Of a stretch of DNA of 64,000 nt, positions 45,820-53,880 are shown piece after piece. The notes under the pieces were generated by a model, which worked only from the letters and a program-made list of their open reading frames with translations, did not search any database and was not told where the DNA came from. A program made the position numbers and the translations under genes. How positions within the stretch are numbered: the stretch's first letter is position 1; every line of letters starts with the position of its first letter. Location of the stretch: contig NC_015732.1 in the NCBI RefSeq assembly GCF_000219725.1, forward strand, positions 2,858,972 through 2,922,971, read 5' to 3'. The stretch is from Gracilinema caldarium DSM 7334 (GTDB taxonomy: Bacteria; Spirochaetota; Spirochaetia; Treponematales; Breznakiellaceae).

Positions 45820-48120
45820 TTACTTGCTTCCCTCGATCGCCCGGTTTTCAATACGATCCACTTCTTCGTAACCACTCCGTAAGTCTTCCAGATAGCGGCT
45901 CAGTTCCTCGGTCTTGTAATACAGGGATCGTTCAGCACCGCTTTCGCCTGCTCCGGTGAGGCTGATAATCCTCCCAATATCAATCTGCATCTGCTTTAAA
46001 TTATTCACAGAGGAGCGCAGTTTTAATTCTAAAAGGTCCCGCTGTTCACCTAAATCCTTAAAGGAAGCCTCCTGCTGTTCCAGTTCGCTCAGGGCTTTTT
46101 CATATTCCTTTCGCAGTTCCGGTTTGCTGTGCTCCTGTAATTTCTGTTCAAGCAATTCCTTGTCCCGCTGTAGGGCTGCCCGGGGAATGAGCTCGATAAT
46201 CCGGTCGACCTCGGCAGTCCGGTCTGCAAGGAGCTGCACCTGTTCCACATAGGCATTGAGCACCGGAACCAGGTCGTCCTCTCCAGGGACAGCACTGTTG
46301 AGCTCCGGTTTTTGGGAACGATGCTGTCCCCCCTTCTGTTGAGTCCCAGTCTCGGGCTTTTGTATCATCTCCAGGATTGCATCCCTGACAGCCATAGCTT
46401 CGGCAACCAGGGGGGCGTAGGGCCCCACAACCGAAACATTTTCTTTCCCCTTTCTCCGGTTTCTAGCTCCGCCTTTCCGTAGACTATCCTGTAAATCCTG
46501 TTTCAGGACAGCAATTTCACCAGGTTTTTTCACTAGATTTCCCAGAAAACCCATTGTCATAAAGAAAATAGGAATGAGGCTCCAGAGGAAACCCCGGGAT
46601 GTTATCAGGTTTATCATTAATAAAAAAAGACTTGTTGGGATAAGGCCTGTTCCGCTTTCCCACAGTTCATCCTTCTTTTTTTGCAGTTTTTTAAAGAGGT
46701 CAAGTTGTTCCTCATTTAAAGGCGGCAGTTTGCTCAGTTCCCGGTATTTATCCTTAGCCCGCAATCCCTTGGCAAAATGTTCAAGGAGTCCAATACCCCA
46801 GCCGCCAAAGGGAAACAGAGCCCAGGGGAATCCGGGACTCACCGTGGCATTCAGCACCATCAGAAAACCGTTTACCATCACAAAGGGAATCAGATGCCCA
46901 AAAAAACCTCCCGTAGCATGCCGGGCTTCCCGCTCTACCTTCTCAACATAGGTATCAAAGGATTCATAGATGTCAGATTGATGTACTGAATCCCGCCCTG
47001 GATCCTGTCCCTGACCAGATGCTTTGGCCTCTACAGACTCTTCAGACCATTCAGCACTACGGGGGTCCTTCCTGAGATGCTCACTTCGTATGCTCTTACT
47101 GTGGCTATAACTATGCATGCTTTGACCACGGCTATTATTCCGAGCCTCCCACCATTCTGCTCTATGCCGCCGTTCATGGGTCCGGTATTCTTCCCGGGCA
47201 ATCTCCACCGCTTCTTTAAAGGCAGAACTCACCTCCCGGGCAACCTCCGACAGAGTAGTTCCCAATTCAGAGGGAACCCAGGAACTATCAGCAAAGAGAG
47301 GCTCGGACCGGGTGTCAGACCTAGCTTCAGACCTAGCGTCGGACCGAGCGTCTGACCGGGATTCCGGTCGGGCTTCCGGTTTTAAGATTCCCTTATCCAG
47401 CAGTTCCTGAATCACCTCTTCCGCAACAGGCATTTCCGCAGCAAAGCGCTTCCGCACTTCATCGGCGGTTAACCGCCTGCCTGCACTTTGAATTTCCTTG
47501 AGTATAGCCTTTTTCAAAACCTCAGATTCATTCAATACACCCTTTTCAACCTTATCAGGATTCAATACCGGCCGGGCATCCCGGTTCGGGTCGAATTCTA
47601 CATTGGGAGTGACAATCTCATAGGCATGAATCTCTTTGGAAATATTTTTAAGGCTCACCTTTCCCAGTTTTTCAGCGGTAAAGTCAACCTTATTGAGTAC
47701 CAGGTTATAAAGGTGCTGGGACATACAGATACAGCCCGGATGGGCGATAGACTGAAGCCGGGCTGCAATATTAATCCCTTCTCCCAGGGCATCATGCTCA
47801 TAAAAATAGATGTCACCGATATGTAGCCCAATACGGACGAGCAGCGGCAGATCCTGGTTCACCTTGTTGTATTCATAGAGGTCATATTGCACCTTGAGGG
47901 CACAATTCAGGGCATCCACCGAGTTTTTAAAGTCTACCATGAAGGCATCACCGATAGTCTTAATCACCGTGCCCCGAAACTGGTGAACCGCCGCTTCAAT
48001 TATTTCATTATGGCGGTTCAACAACTCCAGAGTACGCTTTTCATTCGTTTCCATCATCCTGGAAAAACCGGCAATATCGGTGTACATTATTGCCGCAAGG
48101 CGATACTCTTTCTCATCCAT
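45820..48120 (-). CDS. Class III adenylate/guanylate cyclase with 2TM domains and coiled coil
   Basis: A 766-residue protein. The N-terminal cyclase domain (YTDIAGFSRMMETNEKRTLELL...TIGDAFMVDF...IGLHIGD...LGEGINIAARLQ) has both metal aspartates and the transition-state Asn/Arg. A low-complexity Arg/Ser/Asp stretch (about 255-275) leads to two 2TM-type membrane hairpins (about 415-460 and 500-540), then a C-terminal coiled coil of about 150 residues. It is unusual for the cyclase to be N-terminal to the membrane part. I chose ATG 48120 over the ATG at 48132 because the latter lies within the -10 box of a good promoter. Substrate (ATP or GTP) is uncertain. Confidence 0.82.
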   Translation of the reverse strand: MDEKEYRLAAIMYTDIAGFSRMMETNEKRTLELLNRHNEIIEAAVHQFRGTVIKTIGDAFMVDFKNSVDALNCALKVQYDLYEYNKVNQDLPLLVRIGLHIGDIYFYEHDALGEGINIAARLQSIAHPGCICMSQHLYNLVLNKVDFTAEKLGKVSLKNISKEIHAYEIVTPNVEFDPNRDARPVLNPDKVEKGVLNESEVLKKAILKEIQSAGRRLTADEVRKRFAAEMPVAEEVIQELLDKGILKPEARPESRSDARSDARSEARSDTRSEPLFADSSWVPSELGTTLSEVAREVSSAFKEAVEIAREEYRTHERRHRAEWWEARNNSRGQSMHSYSHSKSIRSEHLRKDPRSAEWSEESVEAKASGQGQDPGRDSVHQSDIYESFDTYVEKVEREARHATGGFFGHLIPFVMVNGFLMVLNATVSPGFPWALFPFGGWGIGLLEHFAKGLRAKDKYRELSKLPPLNEEQLDLFKKLQKKKDELWESGTGLIPTSLFLLMINLITSRGFLWSLIPIFFMTMGFLGNLVKKPGEIAVLKQDLQDSLRKGGARNRRKGKENVSVVGPYAPLVAEAMAVRDAILEMIQKPETGTQQKGGQHRSQKPELNSAVPGEDDLVPVLNAYVEQVQLLADRTAEVDRIIELIPRAALQRDKELLEQKLQEHSKPELRKEYEKALSELEQQEASFKDLGEQRDLLELKLRSSVNNLKQMQIDIGRIISLTGAGESGAERSLYYKTEELSRYLEDLRSGYEEVDRIENRAIEGSK

Positions 48121-48127
48121 ATTGATG

Positions 48128-48156
48128 AGCATACAAGGCCCTTTTCATTGGGTCAA
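48128..48156 (-). promoter_or_regulatory. Promoter giving a probably leaderless cyclase mRNA
   Basis: On the minus strand TTGACC (48156-48151), a 17-bp spacer and TATGCT (48133-48128) end 7 nt before ATG 48120. The -10 hexamer and downstream bases resemble those of ptsI. Confidence 0.65.
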
Positions 48157-48172
48157 TAGAAGGATGTAATTC

Positions 48173-49546
48173 ATGAAAAAGAGCAAGCAGACCCTATTCC
48201 GCTGTTCCGCCTGCGGCCATGAAGAACCCAAATGGCTCGGACGCTGTCCTGAATGCGGTGAATGGAATACTCTCATCGAGACAAGCACCAATAGCCACAT
48301 CCAGGCCGGAACAAGCTCGCCAAACTTGAACCTTGCATCCATACCCCTTTCGGCGGTGGATCCCCAGGAAGGGAGCCGCATCTCCAGCGGCAACAGTGAA
48401 CTGGACCGGGTTCTTGGCGGCGGCATGATGAAACGGTCTGCGATTCTCGTAGGTGGAGAGCCGGGTATCGGTAAGTCTACCCTGCTCCTTCAAACCGCAG
48501 CTTCAGCAGAAACGAAGGGACGGATTCTCTATATCTCAGGGGAAGAATCGGCAGGACAGATCCGGATGCGGGCTGACCGGCTCGGCATTGCCGGAGACCG
48601 GATTGAAATTTACTGTTCAGGCCTTCTCCAGGACATTGAACGTATCCTCGAAGCAGTAAAACCCATCATCGTCATAGTCGATTCGGTTCAAACCCTCTAT
48701 TCCCCCGATTTAGGCATGGTACCGGGAACCGTTAACCAGATGAAATACTGTTCCTACGAGCTCATCCACTGGGTTAAAGAGCATGATGCGGTTCTTTTCC
48801 TTGTGGCCCATGTTACCAAGGACGGCCAAATTTCAGGCCCCAAAACTCTTGAACATATGGTTGATGCGGTCCTCTACTTTGAACAGAATGAAGGGGATAC
48901 CCGCTTCTTGCGGTCCAGCAAAAACCGTTTTGGGTCGATTGATGAAATCGGCCTCTTTTCCATGCAGGAGCGGGGTCTTGTCCCGGTAGAAGACCCATCG
49001 AGCCTGTTTCTGGTCCGCCGGGAGGGTGAAATTCCTCCCGGAATCGCCACCGCGGCGGTAGTGGAAGGAAGCCGAACCCTCCTCGTCGAAATCCAGGCCC
49101 TGGTCATCCCTGCTAAGGGAGCCATGAGCCGGATCTTTTCAGACACCATCGACACAAGCCGCATATCCCGCATCGCAGCCACCCTGGAAAAGCATACCAA
49201 ACTGAGGCTCTCTGATCATGACATGTATGTTAATGTGGCCGGCGGCATCCGGATTACCGAAGTGGGCCTGGACCTAGCCCTTGCGGGGGCGCTGCATTCA
49301 GCCAGGACCGGGCTCGCCCTCCCCCCAAGGACCTTTCTTGCAGGAGAACTCTCCCTGGCCGGCGAGGTACGTCCCATCCGCCGGCTTGCATCCCGGATAA
49401 AAGCCGGCCGAGCCCTGTCCTTTACCCGATTTATCGGGCCAGCCCAGGAGCAGCGCCCCCGCCTGGATGAACTGGGACCGGGTGACTCAGACATGTATAT
49501 CAGGGTTGCAGATATAAAAGCCGCTATTCAGGAATTAATGCATTAA
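48173..49546 (+). CDS. radA: DNA repair protein RadA
   Basis: A 457-residue protein with the RadA zinc finger (C11, C14, C25, C28), Walker A GGEPGIGKS (94-102), the RadA-specific KNRFG (250-254) and a C-terminal Lon-like domain ending with the helical tail. It is a RecA-related branch-migration helicase in recombination. GAAGGATG lies upstream of the ATG. It diverges from the cyclase with a 52-bp gap. Confidence 0.95.
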   Translation: MKKSKQTLFRCSACGHEEPKWLGRCPECGEWNTLIETSTNSHIQAGTSSPNLNLASIPLSAVDPQEGSRISSGNSELDRVLGGGMMKRSAILVGGEPGIGKSTLLLQTAASAETKGRILYISGEESAGQIRMRADRLGIAGDRIEIYCSGLLQDIERILEAVKPIIVIVDSVQTLYSPDLGMVPGTVNQMKYCSYELIHWVKEHDAVLFLVAHVTKDGQISGPKTLEHMVDAVLYFEQNEGDTRFLRSSKNRFGSIDEIGLFSMQERGLVPVEDPSSLFLVRREGEIPPGIATAAVVEGSRTLLVEIQALVIPAKGAMSRIFSDTIDTSRISRIAATLEKHTKLRLSDHDMYVNVAGGIRITEVGLDLALAGALHSARTGLALPPRTFLAGELSLAGEVRPIRRLASRIKAGRALSFTRFIGPAQEQRPRLDELGPGDSDMYIRVADIKAAIQELMH

Positions 49547-49653
49547 CCCCTCTAAAACTTGGCAATTCAATATAAAAAGTATATAAATACGAGAAATTAG
49601 ATTACCAGGAAGTGATCCATGGGCCTTACTTTACCGCACATTTAAAAAACTGC

Positions 49654-49926
49654 TTGACGGCGATACAAAGATAGGCTAGTGTTTTAAAAGTAAAAGGGAA
49701 TCTTTTGAAAATAGTACGAATGTGCAGGTCCCTAACCGGACTGCGGGATTACAATAATGTTGTTCGCCAGTTTCGCCTACCCCTTCTGTCTTGCACTGTG
49801 CTGTTAATTCCCGTACAAACTTTTGTATCCTCGTCCCTTTCGTAGAGAGGGCTGGAGAGGTCCATGGTTTCATGGAACCGTATAACAGCGCACCCGGACG
49901 CATTTCCGGGAGAAGGAATTTTCTCG
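49654..49926 (+). promoter_or_regulatory. Promoter and long structured leader of the RRM gene
   Basis: The 380-bp gap 49547-49926 holds no gene. TTGACG (49654-49659), a 17-bp spacer and TAGTGT (49677-49682) would give a ~235-nt leader. Just before the start, two hairpins follow each other: CCCGGA/TCCGGG (49893-49910) and GAGAA/TTCTC (49910-49925), the second enclosing the AAGGA ribosome-binding site. Long structured leaders of this kind are known for cold-shock genes; that reading is inferred. Confidence 0.5.
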
Positions 49927-50214
49927 ATGGCCAAGAAACTTTACGTCGGCAATCTCTCGTACAACACTTCCGAAGACAGCCTCCGCAATCTGTTCTCCAA
50001 TTTTGGAAGCGTTGCCTCTGCCAAGATCATTTTTGATCGTGAGACAGGTAACTCCAAGGGCTTCGGCTTTGTCGAAATGAGCACAGACGAAGAAGCCAGT
50101 GCTGCAATTGCAGGAACCAACGGTCGTGAGTTCGAGGGGCGGCAGCTCCGCGTAAACGAAGCTATGGACAAACCCCGCCGCGAACGGGATAACGGTGGTT
50201 ATAACCGCTGGTAA
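49927..50214 (+). CDS. RRM-type RNA-binding protein
   Basis: A 95-residue single-RRM protein. RNP2 is LYVGNLS (residues 5-11) and RNP1 is KGFGFVEM (about 42-49); the C-terminal tail is Arg/Asp/Gly-rich (RRERDNGGYNRW). This is the bacterial/cyanobacterial-style small glycine-rich RBP, often cold-induced. ATG 49927 follows an AAGGA located in a small hairpin; upstream in-frame codons belong to the leader. A strong terminator follows at 50234. Confidence 0.92.
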   Translation: MAKKLYVGNLSYNTSEDSLRNLFSNFGSVASAKIIFDRETGNSKGFGFVEMSTDEEASAAIAGTNGREFEGRQLRVNEAMDKPRRERDNGGYNRW

Positions 50215-50233
50215 TACAGTACCTATAAACCTG

Positions 50234-50268
50234 AAAAGGACCGTACCTTTGGACGGTCCTTTTTTATT
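50234..50268 (+). terminator. Rho-independent terminator of the RRM gene
   Basis: AAAAGGACCGT and ACGGTCCTTTT form an 11-bp stem with an 8-nt loop, continuing into T-rich sequence. Confidence 0.85.
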
Positions 50269-50345
50269 TATGTCTTTTTTGCCAATACAAATTGTTCAGC
50301 TCCCACCAATGCTCTTCCGGTCGGGATTACCAGCTTTACTTGTGG

Positions 50346-50655
50346 GTAAAAAAAAGCCGGTCTCAAACCGGCTTGTCGGTGTCCTGCCCCGTTGCCTCCC
50401 CTATTATGGGAAGGATCTGGGATGGACGTCACGCATCTCAGCGTTACTTATTGTCGCAAGTACAGTATCTCAAGATACTTACACGGCACATCTCTAAATA
50501 AACTGTCTCTGCTCGACCGGAAGATACCTAAAAGCATCCCCCGGTCATTTCCTTTTGGGTGGAGTTTCCATACAGGGCCCTCCCAAAAACCAGTGGCGGA
50601 CAAACCACGTATTTTATCTTCTGTTACTACCATCCGGCAGAACAGAACCCTCTAA
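50346..50655 (-). ncRNA. Candidate structured non-coding RNA
   Basis: The gap 50269-50730 has no convincing gene, but its minus strand ends in an intrinsic terminator and is rich in consistent helices. Near the ends, TGTTCTGCC pairs with GGCAGGACA and GGATGG pairs with CCATCC, closing a large domain. Inside are TTTTGGG/CCCAAAA, a hairpin GACCGGGGGATGC/GTATCTTCCGGTC, AGTATCT/AGATACT and CCTTCCC/GGGGAGG. A 61-codon frame (50448-50633) crosses it but lacks a ribosome-binding site. I could not match it to tmRNA, RNase P RNA, SRP RNA or 6S RNA consensus. Its 5' end is approximate. Confidence 0.45.
50348..50374 (-). terminator. Intrinsic terminator on the minus strand
   Basis: Read on the minus strand, AAGCCGG-7 nt-CCGGCTT is followed by a run of eight T. 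No minus-strand protein gene precedes it closely, which points to a transcribed RNA upstream (50375-50655). Confidence 0.8.
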
Positions 50656-50730
50656 TGAGCTAGCAGGTTATTTTTGCCAGCTATATTAAATTTACTACCA
50701 ATTTTATAAAATGCAAGTATTTTTTTAAAT

Positions 50731-51108
50731 TTAATCAAGATAACCACGACTCACCAGTTCAGACATAAGCTGCGTCAATGTATCAATATGAACATCTTCA
50801 GCTACACTAGCGAGGGTTTCCCGTAACTCTTCATAATCTTCCCGTGCAAGATCCATAGTAGTTTCATCAAACTCATGGACTATAAAGGCAGCTAAAAAAC
50901 CGAGTTTAAGGTAATCAGGTACCATCTGATGAGCATAGGTATCTTTCCAATATTTAAATAATTCCTCAGAGCCCTGGAGTCCCAGAACTGGAGTTACTAA
51001 ACTAGAGAAGGATATAAATAAGCGGTCTGTTTCAAGTCCTTCTTCCAAAAGTTCATGATTCTGAAAACGCTTGTTCAACTCAGATAAAAAATGTTCAACT
51101 GGTCGCAT
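50731..51108 (-). CDS. Conserved hypothetical helical protein
   Basis: I do not recognise this 125-residue protein. It begins MRPVEHFLSELNKRF, has a central LETDRLFISFSSLVTPVLGLQGSEELFKYW block and an acidic C-terminal half (FIVHEFDETTMDLAREDYEEL). No membrane segment or Cys motif. The frame is open back to 51240, but that would overlap the divergent EIIA gene; a promoter whose -10 box ends 6 nt before ATG 51108 favours the shorter form. It is divergent from the EIIA gene, sharing a 90-bp promoter region. Confidence 0.65.
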   Translation of the reverse strand: MRPVEHFLSELNKRFQNHELLEEGLETDRLFISFSSLVTPVLGLQGSEELFKYWKDTYAHQMVPDYLKLGFLAAFIVHEFDETTMDLAREDYEELRETLASVAEDVHIDTLTQLMSELVSRGYLD

Positions 51109-51114
51109 TGCATT

Positions 51115-51142
51115 ACTATACAACATATGGCAAAGTTTGCAA
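51115..51142 (-). promoter_or_regulatory. Promoter giving a probably leaderless mRNA for the hypothetical gene
   Basis: On the minus strand TTGCAA (51142-51137), a 16-bp spacer and TATAGT (51120-51115) end 6 nt before ATG 51108. Confidence 0.55.
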
Positions 51143-51159
51143 ATGGATGTAAGTAGTTC

Positions 51160-51188
51160 TTGACTTTTACGTGATTGGGCTCTAAACT
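51160..51188 (+). promoter_or_regulatory. Promoter giving a probably leaderless EIIA mRNA
   Basis: TTGACT (51160-51165), a 17-bp spacer and TAAACT (51183-51188) end 7 nt before ATG 51196. The ATG at 51190 lies too close to the -10 box to be on the transcript. Confidence 0.6.
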
Positions 51189-51195
51189 TATGACT

Positions 51196-51642
51196 ATGAA
51201 CCTCAAGAGTGTACTTAACCGTGACACCGTTCGTCTCCACCTTAAGGGGACTACGAAAGAAGAGATAATTAACGAACTGCTGGATGTTCTCGTTCAGAGC
51301 GGAAAGATTAAAGATAGAGAGGCCGCTTTGTCAGCTATTATGGATCGGGAACGAAAAATGTCTACCGGGATGAAACATGGCATAGCTATTCCTCACGGGA
51401 AATCACCCACAGTCCATGAGCTCGTTGCCTGTATTGGTATATCCGATACACCGGTCGATTTTGATTCCCTTGACCACGAACCCTGTCGTATTTTCATTAT
51501 GACCCTTTCGCCCATTGATAAAACTGGTCCTCATCTGCAATTTCTGGCAGAGGTTAGCCTCTTGTTTAAGAGCTCAGAAAAACGAGCTGAAATTCTTGCT
51601 GCAAAAACACCCGAAGAGGTACTCAAGGTCCTTATCGAATAG
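51196..51642 (+). CDS. PTS EIIA-type phosphocarrier (nitrogen/fructose class)
   Basis: A 148-residue single-domain EIIA, the size of PtsN. The phosphorylated histidine is H67 in GIAIPHGKS; STGMKHG before it and the DFDSLDHEPCRIFIM block fit the EIIA-Ntr/Fru family. No EIIB or EIIC is linked, so it likely receives phosphate from HPr as a regulatory output, as described for PtsN. The start at 51196 was chosen from promoter position; no ribosome-binding site exists for either candidate ATG. A strong bidirectional terminator follows. Confidence 0.88.
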   Translation: MNLKSVLNRDTVRLHLKGTTKEEIINELLDVLVQSGKIKDREAALSAIMDRERKMSTGMKHGIAIPHGKSPTVHELVACIGISDTPVDFDSLDHEPCRIFIMTLSPIDKTGPHLQFLAEVSLLFKSSEKRAEILAAKTPEEVLKVLIE

Positions 51643-51680
51643 TTTTTCACGGTCAACAAAGAGGACTTGGGGACCCAATA

Positions 51681-51720
51681 AAAAAGGCACCGTCTATTTT
51701 TCCACAGACGGTGCCTTTTT
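51681..51720. terminator. Bidirectional Rho-independent terminator
   Basis: AAAAAGGCACCGTCT and AGACGGTGCCTTTTT form a 15-bp perfect arm pair with a 10-nt loop, T-rich on both strands. It separates the convergent EIIA and HEAT-repeat genes. Confidence 0.92.
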
Positions 51721-51746
51721 TATAGTAAATATGGATTGTCTACCGA

Positions 51747-52913
51747 TTATTTTATTTGCTTTAATGCATCCTGGGCAAGGGTTTTTACATAGTTTGTCCA
51801 ATCCTGATATTCAACTGCTTGAAGCGCTGGGCGAGCAACCGCTTTTCCCATAGAACCCAGGGCAGGAATAATAGCCCGTACCAGTTGTTCATCTTCCTGA
51901 GTAATATTATTGGCCTTACGTTTTGCATTGAGAGCTAAAAGGAAGTTGGAAAGCAACCGAGCTGCATCATCAGTACCCATTGCAGCAAGGGCTGCAATAG
52001 AACCTAGCTTTTCCTCTGTATCAATACCTTCTTTATAAGACCGCTCCAGCAAGGGCAGAACTATAGCATCAGTGATCTGATAACGGCGAAGCATATCAAT
52101 AGATAGTTTTCGGATATTCCCTAGAATAACCCGCTGTTTGACATCCATGGTAGCAGACCTCCAACCCTCTGTGAGCGCCACAACAGCAACCCGTGCTTTG
52201 GCATTGCTGGCGGCCTTTGAAGCTTCCATACGCTGAAGGGCGAGCAATTTTAGATCATAGGTATAAGCGCTCGATTTAATTAACTCAGAAAGAGGATTTT
52301 CAGGATTTTCAAGAATATAAGGTAGGGATTGCTCGGCTTGTTCACGAATCCGTTTATTGTACCAGCCTGTAGCGGCAAAAAAGACCGGTAAATATCCCGA
52401 AGGTTGTTGATATTTTTCCAAAGCAAGGATTGCACCATAGGCTATTTTTTCACCTGCTTCAGGATCAGTTACGGGCTTTAAATTTAAACTATACAATAAT
52501 TTTTCAATATGCTCTGCATAGTCAGGGTGTCGCAATTTTCCCATCGCAATAAGTGCATCAGCTTTTACTAAGGGATTGGCAAAATTCTCAACAACCCGCC
52601 AGAGATCAACTGCTGCAGCGGTATATTTAGAGCTGCCTAATAATTGGGCCAATAGCCTGGCACACTGGTCCGCCGCTTCCCGATCTGCAGTAGTTTTAAG
52701 AGATGGATATTCTTGTAACAATTGGGAAAGGGCCTGTGTATATAGCGGCCCAGCACCATCAATACCTTGATCTGAAAGGCTTTTTAGAATCGCTAAACGC
52801 TCCTGCATACTGGTAGCCTGTTCATACAAAAAGGTATATACATCTATGCTTTCAGTAGCGAATACGAAAACACCACATAAAGCAATCAATACAAGAGTAA
52901 GAAAACGTTTCAT
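51747..52913 (-). CDS. Exported HEAT-like repeat protein
   Basis: A 388-residue protein beginning MKRFLTLVLIALCGVFVFATESID, a clear signal peptide (cleavage probably after FA-T near residue 20). The rest is all-helical with HEAT-like units (VKADALIAMGKLRHPDYAEHIEKLL; LGSIAALAAMGTDDAARLLSNFL; LVRAIIPALGSMGKAVARPAL). No lipobox Cys at the cleavage point. It is 17 bp downstream of a lipoprotein gene, so both probably act in the periplasm. Function unknown. Confidence 0.78.
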   Translation of the reverse strand: MKRFLTLVLIALCGVFVFATESIDVYTFLYEQATSMQERLAILKSLSDQGIDGAGPLYTQALSQLLQEYPSLKTTADREAADQCARLLAQLLGSSKYTAAAVDLWRVVENFANPLVKADALIAMGKLRHPDYAEHIEKLLYSLNLKPVTDPEAGEKIAYGAILALEKYQQPSGYLPVFFAATGWYNKRIREQAEQSLPYILENPENPLSELIKSSAYTYDLKLLALQRMEASKAASNAKARVAVVALTEGWRSATMDVKQRVILGNIRKLSIDMLRRYQITDAIVLPLLERSYKEGIDTEEKLGSIAALAAMGTDDAARLLSNFLLALNAKRKANNITQEDEQLVRAIIPALGSMGKAVARPALQAVEYQDWTNYVKTLAQDALKQIK

Positions 52914-52930
52914 GTCCTTTATCAACTCCG

Positions 52931-53800
52931 TTATTCGGCTATTCTGGTTTCAGTTCGAATAGTATATTCATATACAACTGTTTGCTTAGACTTTCCCTGA
53001 AGGTCTTCCACAGTTTTTTTAACAAGTTCTTTATATGGTCCATACTCATAGCTTATACGCTGTAATACTTGTCCACCAACATTGGTTCGCTCTTCCTTAA
53101 CCAAAACCCCCTTTTCCCAATAGGATAGCTCTTTCCGAAGTAATGTTCCAAGACCATTAAAATAACTTACTTGATACAAATGCCCCTCGCTGTCATATTC
53201 ATAGCTACTGGATCCATTCTTTTTACCCGTTGTATCATAAAGTTCCGCACTCTGAACTTTACCATTTTTATAGATATACTTTGTCTCAGCGACCTTGGAA
53301 TTGTTTGCATCCTTTACAATCCAAAGGATTTTATTATTTTGGGCGTCATAAACATATTCAAAAGCTGAAACCAGTTTACCATTGGCATCATAGATAACTT
53401 CGGAGCTTAATAAGCCCGCAGGAGTATACATATAGGATCGCCGAGAAACAACCTTATCTTCCCGGTCTTTAATTGTTTTACCTACAAGTAAGTTCTTTTC
53501 ATACACAAATTCTGTTGTTTCAAGTACTGCTCCAGAGGCAGAATATCTCCTTTGATTTTGTATATACTTCCAAGTATTATCCCAGGTAGTGATGGTATAT
53601 TCATCCACAGAACCATCAGAAAATTTCGTAATTGATTTAATTTCTTTAGGTACTTGAATTTCAACAGTTCTTAATTTGCCGGAGACATTAACCTGAGATT
53701 TTTCTTGAACAGACCCCTTATCATCTTTTTGTATAACTTGATTTGTGGTACATGATAGAAAAAGAACACAAACACATGCGAGAACAACCCTATATTTCAT
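52931..53800 (-). CDS. Lipoprotein with YD/RHS-like beta repeats
   Basis: A 289-residue protein with a spirochaete lipobox (VLFLSC, Cys near residue 17). After a polar linker it contains regularly spaced Tyr-rich strands (YMYTPAGLLSSEVIYDANGKLV, YVYDAQNNKILWIVKDANNSKV, YIYKNGKVQSAELYDTTGKK, YEYDSEGHLYQVSYFNGLG), like YD/RHS-type beta repeats. AGGAGG lies upstream of the ATG. A lipid-anchored periplasmic or surface role is inferred. Confidence 0.8.
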   Translation of the reverse strand: MKYRVVLACVCVLFLSCTTNQVIQKDDKGSVQEKSQVNVSGKLRTVEIQVPKEIKSITKFSDGSVDEYTITTWDNTWKYIQNQRRYSASGAVLETTEFVYEKNLLVGKTIKDREDKVVSRRSYMYTPAGLLSSEVIYDANGKLVSAFEYVYDAQNNKILWIVKDANNSKVAETKYIYKNGKVQSAELYDTTGKKNGSSSYEYDSEGHLYQVSYFNGLGTLLRKELSYWEKGVLVKEERTNVGGQVLQRISYEYGPYKELVKKTVEDLQGKSKQTVVYEYTIRTETRIAE

Positions 53801-53880
53801 GGAATATACCTCCTAAAAAACAGATACAATATGATATATTATAAGGGCTTTTTCAAGCATTCAAAGTAGAGGTAATAGTA

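Noticed and set aside
50448-50633. 61-codon minus-strand frame in the RNA candidate
   Set aside because: No ribosome-binding site and no family resemblance; the helices explain the region better. It stays a possibility.
50346-50655. RNase P RNA, tmRNA or 6S RNA
   Set aside because: A short stretch (AAACTCCACCC) recalls RNase P RNA, but the universal 5' and 3' conserved blocks are missing; there is no CCA end or tag frame for tmRNA, and the fold is not a single rod as in 6S RNA.
51109-51240. N-terminal extension of the hypothetical gene ending at 50731
   Set aside because: It would overlap the EIIA gene and its promoter; a good promoter ends just before ATG 51108.
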